From an uncultured Actinomycetes bacterium (lineage in GTDB: Bacteria; Actinomycetota; Acidimicrobiia; Acidimicrobiales; RAAP-2), in NCBI GenBank assembly GCA_903828785.1, contig CAIKNP010000027.1, forward strand, positions 62,001 to 126,000: DNA of 64,000 nucleotides, written 5' to 3'. The notes beneath the pieces were generated by a model, which worked only from the letters and a program-made list of their open reading frames with translations, searched no databases and was not told the origin of the DNA. Positions 27,912 to 37,194 of the stretch are shown piece by piece (positions within the stretch are counted from its first letter, which is position 1; each line of letters starts with the position of its first letter). The position numbers and the translations under genes are program-made.

Positions 27912-27972
27912 TCCCTAGTAAGGCTAGTGCTCACCCTCGTTCCTTCGATGGCGGGGGGTAGCCTAGGGAATC

Positions 27973-29910
27973 ATGTTCGACCGACTTCCGAACTGGTGGC
28001 GGGCGCTCGGCGTCGTCCTCTTCAGCCTCGCAACAGTGACGTGGCCTTCGGCCTCGGGTGCTACCCCCACGCCCCTTTTCAATCTGGTCCACCAGGACGT
28101 AACGGTGTCCGTCGACACTCCGGGCGTCGCACATTTCTCATTGACGATTTCCCACCCGGCCACGGCGAAGGTCACCCTGGCGATCTACCCTCACCTCTTC
28201 GCGCGTGGCCAAATTGCCCTACTCGTGAATGGGCGAGGGATCAGTGGCCCGCCCACGGCGGTGACCACGCTTTCGTCCGCTCAATGCAGTACCAGCGGCC
28301 GAGCACTCTCCGTGAGACTGACGACGGATGGTCAGACGGTGGCCGCCCACTGTCGCCAACCAGTCCTTCCCCTGTCCTGCCACGCCTCAAGCTGTGATGG
28401 TGTTTTTCCCTTGCGTTACCAAGTCCAATTCAATGGCCACACCAGCACCACGTGGTCGCTACTCGCGTTGAAGTTCTCTCCGGTAGCCGTCCCCCTTCAC
28501 TTGGTCGTGCTCGGGTCGGTTGGTCCCAGTGCGTGGGAGTTTGCCCGGAGCGCCACCGCCACCATGCGAACCTTGGCTAAGTTCTCGACCCTGCCCCTGG
28601 CAATAGGGGTTGACTATCGACCGCTTCTTGACGCCATAATCGGTGACGACGCCGTGGCGGCCTCCTGGCGGCGAGCCTTGCGCGGACTCGTCGCCAGTCC
28701 CCAGCACCAAGCCATTTCCGCGCCGCCAGGTGCTATTGATTTTGGCGGCTTGGCCGCCAACGGACTCTCGAGCGAAGTCGCTGGCCAACTCCAAATAGCC
28801 ACTGGTCTACTGCAGGGCTTAACGGGACGAGGAAGCAAAAAAATTGTTTGGGATCAGGGCACATCCTCAGTAGCGGACCTCAATGCTCTCCACGCCGTTG
28901 GTATTGAACACGTGGTGATTAACGAAAATTCCCTGCAACCGGTGCCCTCGACCACGTTGGCGTGGGGACAACCGGAGTACCCCACCGGCGTACCCGGGGT
29001 GACGGAACTCGCCACCGACGTCCAGCTCTCGGCGATAGTGAACAACGCCACCATCGCCCCCGAGCTTCGCTCGGTCTTAGCAATTGACACCATGGCCTTC
29101 TTGCATTTCGTGGCCCCGGGTGACGCCGCAGCTCGCAGCGTTGTCGTACCCCTCTACCTTGGCACCGTCGGTTCCGCGTTCGTTCATGACTTCCTCAGCG
29201 GGCTGCGAACCAGCCCTTTTGTTTCAGCCGTTCCCTTAGTCTCTTCATTTGCGCCGTCACTCGTCGGTGCAAACGGTACCGCCCCGAACTGGTCACTCGC
29301 CCTCACCAGTTCTCCATCGTGGTCAGTCGAAAACGCTCAAAGTCTGCGAGCGCTCGTCACGCAACTGCATTCCTTCGTCGCTGGTGTGGCGAGCACCAAG
29401 GAAGTCGCTCTACTCACTAGTGCGGTCGCCCAAGCCGAAGTACGCGGTTCGGCGGATCAGCGACAAGGTGCCATTGACGCCAGCCGGGCACTTCTCAACG
29501 GACAGCTTTCGAGTTTTCGCGTTGATAACTCGACCGTCACCCTCACCAGCCAGCGAACTGCTCTACCCATAACGATTGTGAGCACCGCGCACTACCCGAT
29601 GACGGTTCTGGTTCACCTGGTCAGCAACGCACTTGACTTCGCGAAGGGCGCCACCTTCCCCGTCACACTCAACACCCCCACTACCGTGGTGCGCGTTCCC
29701 CTGCGTCACGCGTCGGGATCTGAAGCCACCCTGCAGGTCATCATCACGACGCCGTCGGGACAGGTGGTACTTGCTCACACCGCCATACCAGTACGGGTCA
29801 CCGGTACCTCCGTCGTGGGCTATCTCCTGTCTTTCGTTTCGCTCCTCATTCTGGGCATCTGGTGGTGGCGGACCAACCGGCGCAAGACTACGGCGCGGCG
29901 AGCAAAATGA
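27973..29910 (+). CDS. DUF6049-like exported membrane-anchored protein
   Basis: A 645-residue protein. Residues 1-30 form a signal peptide (WWRALGVVLFSLATVTWP, cut near SASGA). A long extracellular part follows, and a C-terminal membrane helix (VVGYLLSFVSLLILGIWWW, about 613-631) ends in a basic tail (RRKTTARRAK). By position, just before murJ and after divergent pcnA, it matches the mycobacterial Rv3909 protein. That family has no proved activity but is thought to work with the lipid II flippase MurJ. It is shorter than Rv3909. The 3' end overlaps murJ by four bases, which indicates a coupled function. Confidence 0.75.
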   Translation: MFDRLPNWWRALGVVLFSLATVTWPSASGATPTPLFNLVHQDVTVSVDTPGVAHFSLTISHPATAKVTLAIYPHLFARGQIALLVNGRGISGPPTAVTTLSSAQCSTSGRALSVRLTTDGQTVAAHCRQPVLPLSCHASSCDGVFPLRYQVQFNGHTSTTWSLLALKFSPVAVPLHLVVLGSVGPSAWEFARSATATMRTLAKFSTLPLAIGVDYRPLLDAIIGDDAVAASWRRALRGLVASPQHQAISAPPGAIDFGGLAANGLSSEVAGQLQIATGLLQGLTGRGSKKIVWDQGTSSVADLNALHAVGIEHVVINENSLQPVPSTTLAWGQPEYPTGVPGVTELATDVQLSAIVNNATIAPELRSVLAIDTMAFLHFVAPGDAAARSVVVPLYLGTVGSAFVHDFLSGLRTSPFVSAVPLVSSFAPSLVGANGTAPNWSLALTSSPSWSVENAQSLRALVTQLHSFVAGVASTKEVALLTSAVAQAEVRGSADQRQGAIDASRALLNGQLSSFRVDNSTVTLTSQRTALPITIVSTAHYPMTVLVHLVSNALDFAKGATFPVTLNTPTTVVRVPLRHASGSEATLQVIITTPSGQVVLAHTAIPVRVTGTSVVGYLLSFVSLLILGIWWWRTNRRKTTARRAK

Positions 29911-31493
29911 GTGAACACCTACACGGTCGACGCATTTTGACGATGGCCGGGGGAACGGCCATCTCTCGCGGTACCGGTCTGGTTCGCGTGCTGGTCCTGG
30001 CCTGGGTTCTGGGGTTTTCCCCACTCGCCGATGCCTACAACTTGGCAAATACCGTCCCCAACATGTTGTTTGATCTGGTGCTCGGCGGGATATTGAGTGC
30101 CACCTTTATCCCGGTTTTCGTCGAGCGACTGGCTATCGATGGCGAGCGTCGCGCCTGGCGTTCGATTTCCAGCGTCGTTAGTGCCGCCCTGGTCCTGCTG
30201 GTGATCGCCAGCGCGCTGGCCTGGTGTTTTGCCCCATTCATCATCGATGGTTTCACCTTTCTCCAACACAACACGTCAGCGGCCAGTCGCGTGCTCTTGG
30301 TGAAAGAACGCGCCGCCTCAACCCTCTTTTTGCGCTGGTTCGTTCCCCAAATTTTCTTCTACGGCGTAATCGGTATCAGTACGGCGCTCTTGAACATTCG
30401 ACACAAGTTCGCGGCCGGCGCCTGGGCCCCCGTGGTCAACAACATCATCTGTATTGCGGTACTCATCTGGTTTCACTTAGTCGAGCCCAACCCGACTCTT
30501 TCTCGTGCCGGTCAGGGTGACGATATCACCTGGTTGGCCCTCGGCACCACTCTGGGTGTGGCCGTCCAGTTGATCGTGATGTTTCCCTCCCTGGCGCGAA
30601 GTGACCTCGGTCGACTGCGATTTCGTATGGACCTCAAGGACCCGGCGGTACGGGCGGTTGGTCGACTGGGCAGTTGGACCCTGGGGGTGGTCGTCAGCAA
30701 CCAGCTCTCGCTCTACGTGGTGTTGGCTTTCGCCTTCGGCACCGGAGGTAAGGGACCGGTAAGTGCGTACACCTACGGTTGGTCCTTCATGCAAATGCCC
30801 TACGCCGTCGTCGTCGTGTCCGTGCTGAGCGTACTGACCCCACAGCTGGCGGCGCTGGCCACGGCCCAAGACTTCACGGCCCTGACCCAGCGCTTGAGCA
30901 TGGGCCTACGCCAATCTCTGGTTATCATCCTGCCCTGCACCGTCATCTTGGTCGTGCTCGCCCAGCCCATAGTGGGGATATTGCTCAATCACAATCACGC
31001 CACCGGCTCTCTCATGGTGGGGCGAGTCCTCGCCATTTTGGCCATCGGTCTGCCAGGTTTTACCGTGTTTCAACTGGGTGTTCGAGGTTTGCAGTCGCTG
31101 CAGCGGGCTCGTGAAGTATTCGCCCTTTACGCCCTTGAAAACCTGCTCACCATTGCCTTCTGTCTCCTCATTGGTCGCCACTCGATAGCAGGTCTTACCG
31201 GGGCAATTTCCCTGGCCTACAGCATCTCGGCCCTCGTGGCAATGGCCCTACTCGCCCACCACCAAGTCGTCATCTTCCCCACCCTGTGGAGCAAATACAT
31301 TCGTCGCAGCCTGACGGCTTCTTTGGCAATGGGTATCGTGATGGCTGCCGCCTACGCCACCGTCAATTGGAACGAGGGCGTGCTCCTCATACTGCGCACC
31401 TTGGTCGCAGGTGTTGCCGGATTGGGGGCCTACGCGATGGTCGCATTTCTGGGGCCCCGTAACGCCAGACCGTCGGCGAATCTGCGAGGCTAG
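29907..31493 (+). CDS. murJ: Lipid II flippase MurJ (MviN)
   Basis: A 528-residue MOP-family protein with about 14 membrane helices. The typical start is GGTAISRGTGLVRVLVLAWVLG, followed by ADAYNLANTVPNMLFDLVLGGILSATFIPV with the conserved central residues. It flips lipid II across the membrane for peptidoglycan synthesis. Unlike the mycobacterial protein it lacks the long C-terminal pseudokinase and carbohydrate-binding part. The ATG at 29907 overlaps the stop of the preceding membrane protein (ATGA). A longer reading from 29862 would run into that gene and is unlikely. Confidence 0.94.
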   Translation: MSEHLHGRRILTMAGGTAISRGTGLVRVLVLAWVLGFSPLADAYNLANTVPNMLFDLVLGGILSATFIPVFVERLAIDGERRAWRSISSVVSAALVLLVIASALAWCFAPFIIDGFTFLQHNTSAASRVLLVKERAASTLFLRWFVPQIFFYGVIGISTALLNIRHKFAAGAWAPVVNNIICIAVLIWFHLVEPNPTLSRAGQGDDITWLALGTTLGVAVQLIVMFPSLARSDLGRLRFRMDLKDPAVRAVGRLGSWTLGVVVSNQLSLYVVLAFAFGTGGKGPVSAYTYGWSFMQMPYAVVVVSVLSVLTPQLAALATAQDFTALTQRLSMGLRQSLVIILPCTVILVVLAQPIVGILLNHNHATGSLMVGRVLAILAIGLPGFTVFQLGVRGLQSLQRAREVFALYALENLLTIAFCLLIGRHSIAGLTGAISLAYSISALVAMALLAHHQVVIFPTLWSKYIRRSLTASLAMGIVMAAAYATVNWNEGVLLILRTLVAGVAGLGAYAMVAFLGPRNARPSANLRG

Positions 31494-31512
31494 AGCATCA
31501 AATGGAGGACGC

Positions 31513-32364
31513 ATGACCAAGGTGAAAATTCTGAGTGATAGCGCCTGTGATCTACCCGACACCGAGTGCGCTCGCTTAGGTGTTGATTTGGTATCACTAA
31601 GTGTTCGTTTTGGCAACGACGAATTCACCGATCGCGTGACTATCACTACGGATGAATTCTGGGAACTCTGTCTCACTCAACGAGCACTCCCCGAGACCGC
31701 CGCGCCTTCACCTGGAGCATTTCTGACCGCTTTTGCGAAAGCGGTTGAGGAGGGAGCCAGCGCGGTCATTGTCGTCACCCTTTCGAGCAAGCTCTCGGGT
31801 ACCTTCCAATCCGCCAAGATTGCGGCCGACGCTTTCCAGGGAATCCCCGTGTTCGTGTTGGATAGTGAGGCGGTCTCCATGGGTCAGGGCGTCATCGTTG
31901 CGGCCTTGGCCGAAGAGGCGCTCGCGGGCCGAAGCTTTGACGAACTCGTTACCCTGGGCCAAGTACTCGTCACCAAAACGGGCGTCGTCGCCATGTTGGA
32001 CACCTTGGATCACCTCATAAAGGGTGGTCGGGTCGGGGGAGCCAAGGCCTTCATCGGGCAAATGCTCTCAATAAAGCCACTCATTCGATTACGAGACGGG
32101 GAGGTGAGCGAAGCTGGTCGCCAACGGACGGTTTCGAAAGCACTCCGGCAAATTGCCGACGAGGTTAAGGCCCGTGGGTCCCTCGATCGCATCGCGGTTA
32201 TTCACGCCAACTCACCTCACGTGGCCGCCCTGACCGAGCTGGTCGCTGGAATCAGCGTCAATCACCCCCTCATTGTGGCCTCAATAGGGCCGACCGTCGG
32301 AACGCACGGCGGTCCCGGCGCCATTGGTATCGCTTGGTTGGAAACCTACGACGAGCTTCGCTAG
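31513..32364 (+). CDS. DegV family fatty-acid-binding protein
   Basis: A 283-residue two-domain protein. KILSDSACDLPD near the N-terminus and VVTLSSKLSGTFQSA are DegV family marks, and the fatty-acid pocket is completed by the C-terminal MLDTLDHLIKGGRVGGAKAF region. In Gram-positive bacteria such proteins (FakB) hand fatty acids to the kinase FakA. No FakA is seen here. It follows murJ after 19 bases with GGAGG before the ATG, so it is probably in the same operon. The DegV gene is not part of the mycobacterial murJ-trx block, so it marks a local insertion. Confidence 0.9.
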   Translation: MTKVKILSDSACDLPDTECARLGVDLVSLSVRFGNDEFTDRVTITTDEFWELCLTQRALPETAAPSPGAFLTAFAKAVEEGASAVIVVTLSSKLSGTFQSAKIAADAFQGIPVFVLDSEAVSMGQGVIVAALAEEALAGRSFDELVTLGQVLVTKTGVVAMLDTLDHLIKGGRVGGAKAFIGQMLSIKPLIRLRDGEVSEAGRQRTVSKALRQIADEVKARGSLDRIAVIHANSPHVAALTELVAGISVNHPLIVASIGPTVGTHGGPGAIGIAWLETYDELR

Positions 32365-32376
32365 TAAGTTGGTGGC

Positions 32377-32691
32377 GTGACGCAAGACGACAAGGGTACC
32401 GACCCCGTAGATCTGCTCCTCGGAGGGCTCGATCGGGTGCTTGACACCTTCCATGATCGCGTTCTTCGACCCGTGTTAATCGCTTCGCGTTTTCTCGCAA
32501 TGGGTTTTGTCCTCCTTGTTCTCGCCGTCACCACTCTCGTCGCCTTCGTGCTCGGACTACTTCGCTTCAGTGACGTTTTCATCTTTCAGGGATACGTCTG
32601 GTTGAACTACCTTTCGGTTGGTTTCTTGTGCGTGGTCGGCGGGCTCATCGTGTGGCGATTCCGCCGCCCAGCCCCCCTAAGGAAAAAATGA
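32377..32691 (+). CDS. Small membrane protein, two helices
   Basis: A 104-residue protein I cannot assign to a family. An N-terminal hydrophilic stretch of about 30 residues is followed by two membrane helices ([20 protein letters not shown] and [16 protein letters not shown]) and a short basic tail RRPAPLRKK. It starts at GTG 32377. Its stop overlaps the trxB start by four bases, so it is translated together with thioredoxin reductase. It may serve the same redox or envelope process, but this is only context. Confidence 0.65.
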   Translation: MTQDDKGTDPVDLLLGGLDRVLDTFHDRVLRPVLIASRFLAMGFVLLVLAVTTLVAFVLGLLRFSDVFIFQGYVWLNYLSVGFLCVVGGLIVWRFRRPAPLRKK

Positions 32692-33638
32692 CCCACACTC
32701 GCGTCCTCATCATCGGCTCCGGTCCCGCCGGCTTGACCGCTGCAATTTACACCGCCCGAGCGCAATTACATCCAATTGTGATTGAGGGGGAGCCTTCCTC
32801 GACGACCGATCAACCCGGTGGACAGCTCATGCTCACAACGGAAATTGAGAATTTCCCCGGCTTTGTTGAGTCCATCACCGGCCCTGAACTTATGTTCAAA
32901 ATGCGCGCCCAGGCGGAACGATTTGGCGCCGATCTTCGCGTCACTAAGGTGCAGAAACTCGACGTGACTGAGACGCCTTTTCGCGCCTGGCTCACTGATG
33001 ATGTTGAACCATCGATCACGGCGGACGCCGTGATTCTCGCCACGGGGGCGAGGTCCTTGATGATGGGCGTCCCTGGGGAAGATCGTCTGTACAGTCACGG
33101 GCTCTCCACCTGCGCCACGTGTGACGGTTTCTTCTTTCGAGGTCAAGACATCGCCGTCGTCGGTGGTGGTGACTCGGCAATGGAGGAGGCTTTGTTCCTC
33201 ACCCGATTCGCGTCATCGGTAACCGTCGTTCACCGGCGGGACTCGTTGCGCGCGTCCAAGATCATGCAGGAGCGGGCTTTCGCCAACGACAAAATTGTGT
33301 TCGCCTGGAATTCGTTGCCGGTAGAGGTGCTTGGTGATGATCGCGTCAGTGGCCTGCGAGTCAAAGACACGATTTCGGGTGAGGAGCGTGATTTGCCCGT
33401 GACGGGCATCTTTGTCGCCATCGGACACGTTCCCAACACGACTTTGGTCACCGACAGCCTCGAACTCGAAGATGGGGGCTACATTCGTACCGGTCCTGGT
33501 TCCTACACGTCGATAGACGGCGTTTTCGCGGCTGGTGATGTCCAAGACCACGTGTATCGCCAGGCCATTACCTCGGCTGGGTCGGGCTGCGTAGCGGCCA
33601 TCGACGCCGAGCGTTGGCTCGAGGTGCGAGGTTTGTAG
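32688..33638 (+). CDS. trxB: Thioredoxin reductase
   Basis: A 316-residue FAD/NADPH enzyme. FAD-binding [11 protein letters not shown] is at residues 9-19. The redox motif CATC is in [10 protein letters not shown], where most family members have CAxC. NADPH-binding is [10 protein letters not shown], with the C-terminal [15 protein letters not shown]. It keeps thioredoxin reduced. The ATG overlaps the stop of the small membrane protein, with TAAGGA a few bases ahead. trxA follows after 58 bases, the usual actinobacterial trxB-trxA order before cwlM. Confidence 0.95.
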   Translation: MTHTRVLIIGSGPAGLTAAIYTARAQLHPIVIEGEPSSTTDQPGGQLMLTTEIENFPGFVESITGPELMFKMRAQAERFGADLRVTKVQKLDVTETPFRAWLTDDVEPSITADAVILATGARSLMMGVPGEDRLYSHGLSTCATCDGFFFRGQDIAVVGGGDSAMEEALFLTRFASSVTVVHRRDSLRASKIMQERAFANDKIVFAWNSLPVEVLGDDRVSGLRVKDTISGEERDLPVTGIFVAIGHVPNTTLVTDSLELEDGGYIRTGPGSYTSIDGVFAAGDVQDHVYRQAITSAGSGCVAAIDAERWLEVRGL

Positions 33639-33696
33639 CGCTTGTCGCTAAGGTAGTACCTGCGTTGACTCATCGACGCTACCTTTGGAGGATTAC

Positions 33697-34023
33697 ATGA
33701 GCGACAACATCACCACTCTCACCGATGCCACCTTTAATGAGGTTATTGGTGCGTCTGACGTCCCCGTCTTGGTCGACTTCTGGGCCGAATGGTGCGGCCC
33801 CTGCAAGATGATTGCCCCAATCCTCGAGGAATTGGCTGTCGAACAGGCTGGCAAGTTCGCCATTGCCAAATTGGACGTCGATGTCAACGTGGCCACAGCC
33901 ACCAAGTTCTCGGTCATGAGCATCCCAACCCTTCTGCTCTTCAAGAATGGTGAGGTTGTTGCTCGTCTCGTTGGAGCCAAGCCCAAGGGTGCCTTGCTCC
34001 AAGAGATCACCGCCAATCTCTAG
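33697..34023 (+). CDS. trxA: Thioredoxin
   Basis: A 108-residue thioredoxin with the active site WCGPCK (about residues 30-35) and the cis-Pro loop [12 protein letters not shown]. It reduces ribonucleotide reductase, peroxiredoxins such as the Bcp at 12275, and other disulfides. ATG 33697 is used because TGGAGG lies 6 bases before. An upstream in-frame ATG falls within the ribosome site. It is followed 9 bases later by the cwlM-like gene. Confidence 0.95.
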   Translation: MSDNITTLTDATFNEVIGASDVPVLVDFWAEWCGPCKMIAPILEELAVEQAGKFAIAKLDVDVNVATATKFSVMSIPTLLLFKNGEVVARLVGAKPKGALLQEITANL

Positions 34024-34032
34024 TACCACTTT

Positions 34033-34977
34033 TTGAACTCGGTTAGATTGAAAAAGGGTGATAACGGCCCACGAGTTCGTGAACTGCACGAACGATTGCG
34101 AACGCTGGGTTTTGGCGGATTGGGCGACGGTGAGGTCTTCGACGATGCCACCTCCAGTCTGGTTGAGGCCTTTCAGCGTTCGCGCGGCTTAGCCTTAACG
34201 GGGGAAGTGGATGACACCACCTGGCAGCGACTCGTCGAAGCGGGATGGCATCTGGGCGGACGATTATTATTCCTGACCAGACCTTATTTACGGGGCGACG
34301 ACGTCGCTGATTTGCAGGTTCGCCTCTCCCAGCTGGGTTTTGACCCCGGCCGCATCGATGGTGTTTTTGGTCCCCGGGTGCACGAGGCACTCGCCGACTT
34401 TCAATCCAATTGTGGCATCGACGTGAATGGGACCCTGACCCGCCAATCCCTCTCAGAGCTTCTTCGCGTGACTCCCAGTGTTGGTGACCGCACCCTCATT
34501 AGCGAACTGCGGGATCGAGCACCATCCCCGAGCGAGTCTGATGGACCGCTGCTCGTACGCGGCGAGAGTCCCTTAATCGCCACACTCACGAGAGTCATTC
34601 CTCATTGTCTTTTCGACGAATCCTTGCAAGCCTTGAGTGCTGAAGCGTTTGCGGCCCACGCCAACGCGCTTCGAGCGCGGGCCGTGGTGGCCATCGTTTC
34701 ATCTGATACCGCCACAGATATTTCTTTGCATTACTGGGCTAGTTACACTTCGCACTCGCGCCAGGGTGAGCGCTTGGCGAGTGGACTTGGTGCCGCATTG
34801 GCCAACTCGACCCTCAGTCGACGACTCAGCGTCTCCGGGATGGCCCTTCCCATCCTTCGTGAAACCAGAATGACAACCATGGTGATCGAACACCCCGTTT
34901 TGAGCAAACCGGAAGAGCTTGTTGCCGGCGACGTTATTTGCCGGGTTTTGAACGATTTTTTCAGCGTCAAACAATAG
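34033..34977 (+). CDS. cwlM: CwlM-like peptidoglycan-binding protein with degenerate amidase domain
   Basis: A 314-residue protein with two N-terminal peptidoglycan-binding repeats (residues 5-70 KGDNGPRVRELHERL and 84-145 RGDDVADLQVRLSQLGF). The C-terminal region keeps late Amidase_3 features (ALPILRETRMTTMVIEHPVLSKPEEL) but lacks the VFLDPGHGG-type zinc-binding start and the SLHAN-type motif. Its position after trxA and before parB is that of CwlM, which in mycobacteria is not an enzyme but a PknB-controlled activator of MurA. This copy is even more reduced. It starts at TTG 34033, 9 bases after trxA, with no clear ribosome site. A TTG at 34048 is the alternative. Confidence 0.78.
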   Translation: MNSVRLKKGDNGPRVRELHERLRTLGFGGLGDGEVFDDATSSLVEAFQRSRGLALTGEVDDTTWQRLVEAGWHLGGRLLFLTRPYLRGDDVADLQVRLSQLGFDPGRIDGVFGPRVHEALADFQSNCGIDVNGTLTRQSLSELLRVTPSVGDRTLISELRDRAPSPSESDGPLLVRGESPLIATLTRVIPHCLFDESLQALSAEAFAAHANALRARAVVAIVSSDTATDISLHYWASYTSHSRQGERLASGLGAALANSTLSRRLSVSGMALPILRETRMTTMVIEHPVLSKPEELVAGDVICRVLNDFFSVKQ

Positions 34978-35105
34978 TTGTTTACAGCCACTGACGAATC
35001 TTTCGCCTAATTCATTGGCTTTTGGGATTTCTAATCCTTAAACCCACAACTTAATCCACAGGTTGGGGATAACTTTAACCTGAACCTTAAGTTGAAGGTT
35101 TAATC

Positions 35106-36029
35106 TTATTTGGCCTGACTAATCGCGATGTAGATGCGTTCGAGGTCGTCGAGGTCCGCAAAGTCAATAATGATACGGCCATTGCGACCCTTGAGGTCAA
35201 CGTGAACTCGGGTGCTCAGATAGTCTTCGAGCAGTTGTTCGAGTTCAGCAACCGAGGCGTCAGGAACCGGACGAAGACGCGGCTTACCTGGAATCTCTGG
35301 CGCCGTGGTTCCTGTTGGGTCGAGTGGACGAGGTTCCATTAAGGCCTTCACTGCCTCTTCCGTGGCCCGTACCGACATCTCACCCTTGATGACGCGGGCC
35401 ACCATCGACGCCTGCAGTTCGTGATCGCTGAGAACCAGGAGACTGCGTGCGTGTCCGGCGGTGATTTCAGAATTAGCAAGTGCCAGCTGGGCGACCTCAC
35501 CTAGTTGCAAGAGGCGAAGGGTGTTCGTGATGTTCGCACGCGACTTTCCAACACGCTGAGCAACTTGTTCGTGCGTTAGGTCGAATTCATCGATTAACTG
35601 CTGGTACGCAGCCGCTTCTTCCAGGGGGTGGAGGTCGACGCGGTGAAGGTTCTCTACTACGGCCTTTTCCAGAGATTCCCGATCGTTGACGGCGTCTTGA
35701 ACCAGTACTGGTACGGTCGACAGACCGGCGATACCGGCGGCGCGCCAACGGCGCTCTCCGGCTATCAATTCGTAAACGCCAAGATCGGTGTCGTGGGGTC
35801 GAACGATTATTGGCTGGAGGACGCCAAGTTCGCGTATTGATGATGCCAGCGCCTGAAGACTTTCGTCATTAAATGACTTTCGGGGCTGAAACTGGTTAGG
35901 AATAATGGCGGTTATGGAAACCTGACGAAAGGGGCCCGCCACAATCTCACTTTGATCGACCTCGTCTGGTGCATCTCCCTCTGGGATAAGTGCGCCGAGG
36001 CCTTTTCCTAATCCAGATTTCCTAACCAT
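35106..36029 (-). CDS. parB: Chromosome partitioning protein ParB
   Basis: A 307-residue ParB/Spo0J CTPase. The N-terminal ParA-stimulating motif is KSGLGKGLGALIPEG. The CTP-binding core has ELIAGERRWRAAGIAG. The helix-turn-helix is LTHEQVAQRVGKSRANITNTLRLL, and a C-terminal dimerisation region follows a Pro-rich linker. It loads at parS and spreads as a clamp. Six exact parS sites lie at 36881-38070. Its ATG overlaps the parA end by eight bases with GAGGAGA just before it. Confidence 0.96.
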   Translation of the reverse strand: MVRKSGLGKGLGALIPEGDAPDEVDQSEIVAGPFRQVSITAIIPNQFQPRKSFNDESLQALASSIRELGVLQPIIVRPHDTDLGVYELIAGERRWRAAGIAGLSTVPVLVQDAVNDRESLEKAVVENLHRVDLHPLEEAAAYQQLIDEFDLTHEQVAQRVGKSRANITNTLRLLQLGEVAQLALANSEITAGHARSLLVLSDHELQASMVARVIKGEMSVRATEEAVKALMEPRPLDPTGTTAPEIPGKPRLRPVPDASVAELEQLLEDYLSTRVHVDLKGRNGRIIIDFADLDDLERIYIAISQAK

Positions 36030-36795
36030 TGATAATCTCCTCTGCTAGCGCCCGGTAAGCCTTGGCACCACGGGAGGTGGGGTCGAAGGTTGTTATCGGC
36101 TGACCGTGCGAAGGTGCTTCGGCCAAACGAACTGTCCGGGGAATCTTGGTGCGGCACAGCTCCTCGGCAAAGTGCCGGCGAACCTCTATAGCCACGTCTT
36201 GAGAAAGTGTATTGCGGGAATCAAACATCGTCAAAACCACTTTCGAGATACGCAAGGTGGGGTTCAGATTTCGCTGGACAAGATCGATAATGTTCCGAAG
36301 TTGCGTCAAACCCTCGAGTGCGTAGAACTCGGTTTGCACGGGCACCATGATGTCGGTAGCCGCTGCAAAGGCGTTAATTGTGATGAGCCCGAGTGAAGGT
36401 GGGCAGTCAATAAAGACGTAGTCAAAGTCACCCTCAACCGAGGCGAGCGCCTTTTTAAGACGTAATTCCCGAGAAATTACCGTAGTGAGCTCCTGTTCAA
36501 CTCCGGCTAAGTCGAGGGTGGCGGGGGCAACGAAGAGATTGGCAAAGCCCGTTGGTTCGACAATGTCAACCATGGGAATGTCGTTCAAGAGAACGTCATA
36601 GACCGATCGCTCAAAGCGCCGCCCATCAATACCCAGTCCCGTCGTGGCATTACCCTGGGGATCAAGGTCAACAATCAGGACTCTTTTGCCCCGCTCAGCG
36701 AGCGCGGCACCCAAAGAGGTTGTGGTTGTGGTCTTTCCAACCCCACCCTTTTGGTTTGCTACGGCAAAAATCCGCATTGTATTGGCGTCTGCCAT
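36022..36795 (-). CDS. parA: Chromosome partitioning ATPase ParA
   Basis: A 257-residue Walker-type ATPase (deviant Walker A NQKGGVGKTTTT, residues 14-25). Other parts are VLIVDLDPQGNATTGLG and YVFIDCPPSLGLITINAF. It forms the DNA-bound gradient that moves ParB-parS complexes. GGAAGAGG precedes ATG 36795, which is preferred to ATG 36846. It is the first gene of parA-parB, transcribed away from the origin. Confidence 0.96.
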   Translation of the reverse strand: MADANTMRIFAVANQKGGVGKTTTTTSLGAALAERGKRVLIVDLDPQGNATTGLGIDGRRFERSVYDVLLNDIPMVDIVEPTGFANLFVAPATLDLAGVEQELTTVISRELRLKKALASVEGDFDYVFIDCPPSLGLITINAFAAATDIMVPVQTEFYALEGLTQLRNIIDLVQRNLNPTLRISKVVLTMFDSRNTLSQDVAIEVRRHFAEELCRTKIPRTVRLAEAPSHGQPITTFDPTSRGAKAYRALAEEIING

Positions 36796-36880
36796 GAGCC
36801 TCTTCCAGACTGGTTGACTTCCGACACTGCGTCGAACCCCTGCCATTCAACACGGTTTTCGCCAATTCGTCAAGTACCAA

Positions 36881-36896
36881 TGTTTCACGTGAAACA
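36881..36896. promoter_or_regulatory. parS site 1
   Basis: Exact TGTTTCACGTGAAACA, the actinobacterial/Bacillus consensus parS, 86 bases upstream of parA. Confidence 0.95.
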
Positions 36897-36992
36897 AAAC
36901 TTAGTCAATTTCCTTGCCATCAAAGGGCTGAAGACCTGATCGCCCGATGCTCTCGTCATACTCGCAGAAGGTTGTTGACCCTTCTTTCGAAA

Positions 36993-37008
36993 TGTTTCAC
37001 GTGAAACA
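36993..37008. promoter_or_regulatory. parS site 2
   Basis: Exact TGTTTCACGTGAAACA, 112 bases from site 1, start to start. Confidence 0.95.
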
Positions 37009-37086
37009 AATGCGGAAAAAATCCCCTCGGGAATCCCAGAATTGTAAGCTCACGCAGGCCTACAGCACTGAGGGGTCCAAAAGTAG

Positions 37087-37102
37087 TGTTTCACGTGAAA
37101 CA
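37087..37102. promoter_or_regulatory. parS site 3
   Basis: Exact TGTTTCACGTGAAACA, 94 bases from site 2. Confidence 0.95.
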
Positions 37103-37160
37103 ATCTTCGTCTGTGTTGATTGGACATCACTCTGGGTTCTCGCTAGTCGCCCCGAATGAG

Positions 37161-37194
37161 GTAGGGGATTGTTTCACGTGAAACAATCCCCTAC
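37161..37194. promoter_or_regulatory. parS site 4 inside a 34-base perfect palindrome
   Basis: parS occupies 37170-37185. The flanks GTAGGGGAT and ATCCCCTAC extend the symmetry to a perfect 34-base palindrome, the only copy so extended. It could fold into a hairpin in RNA or extrude in DNA. Confidence 0.93.
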
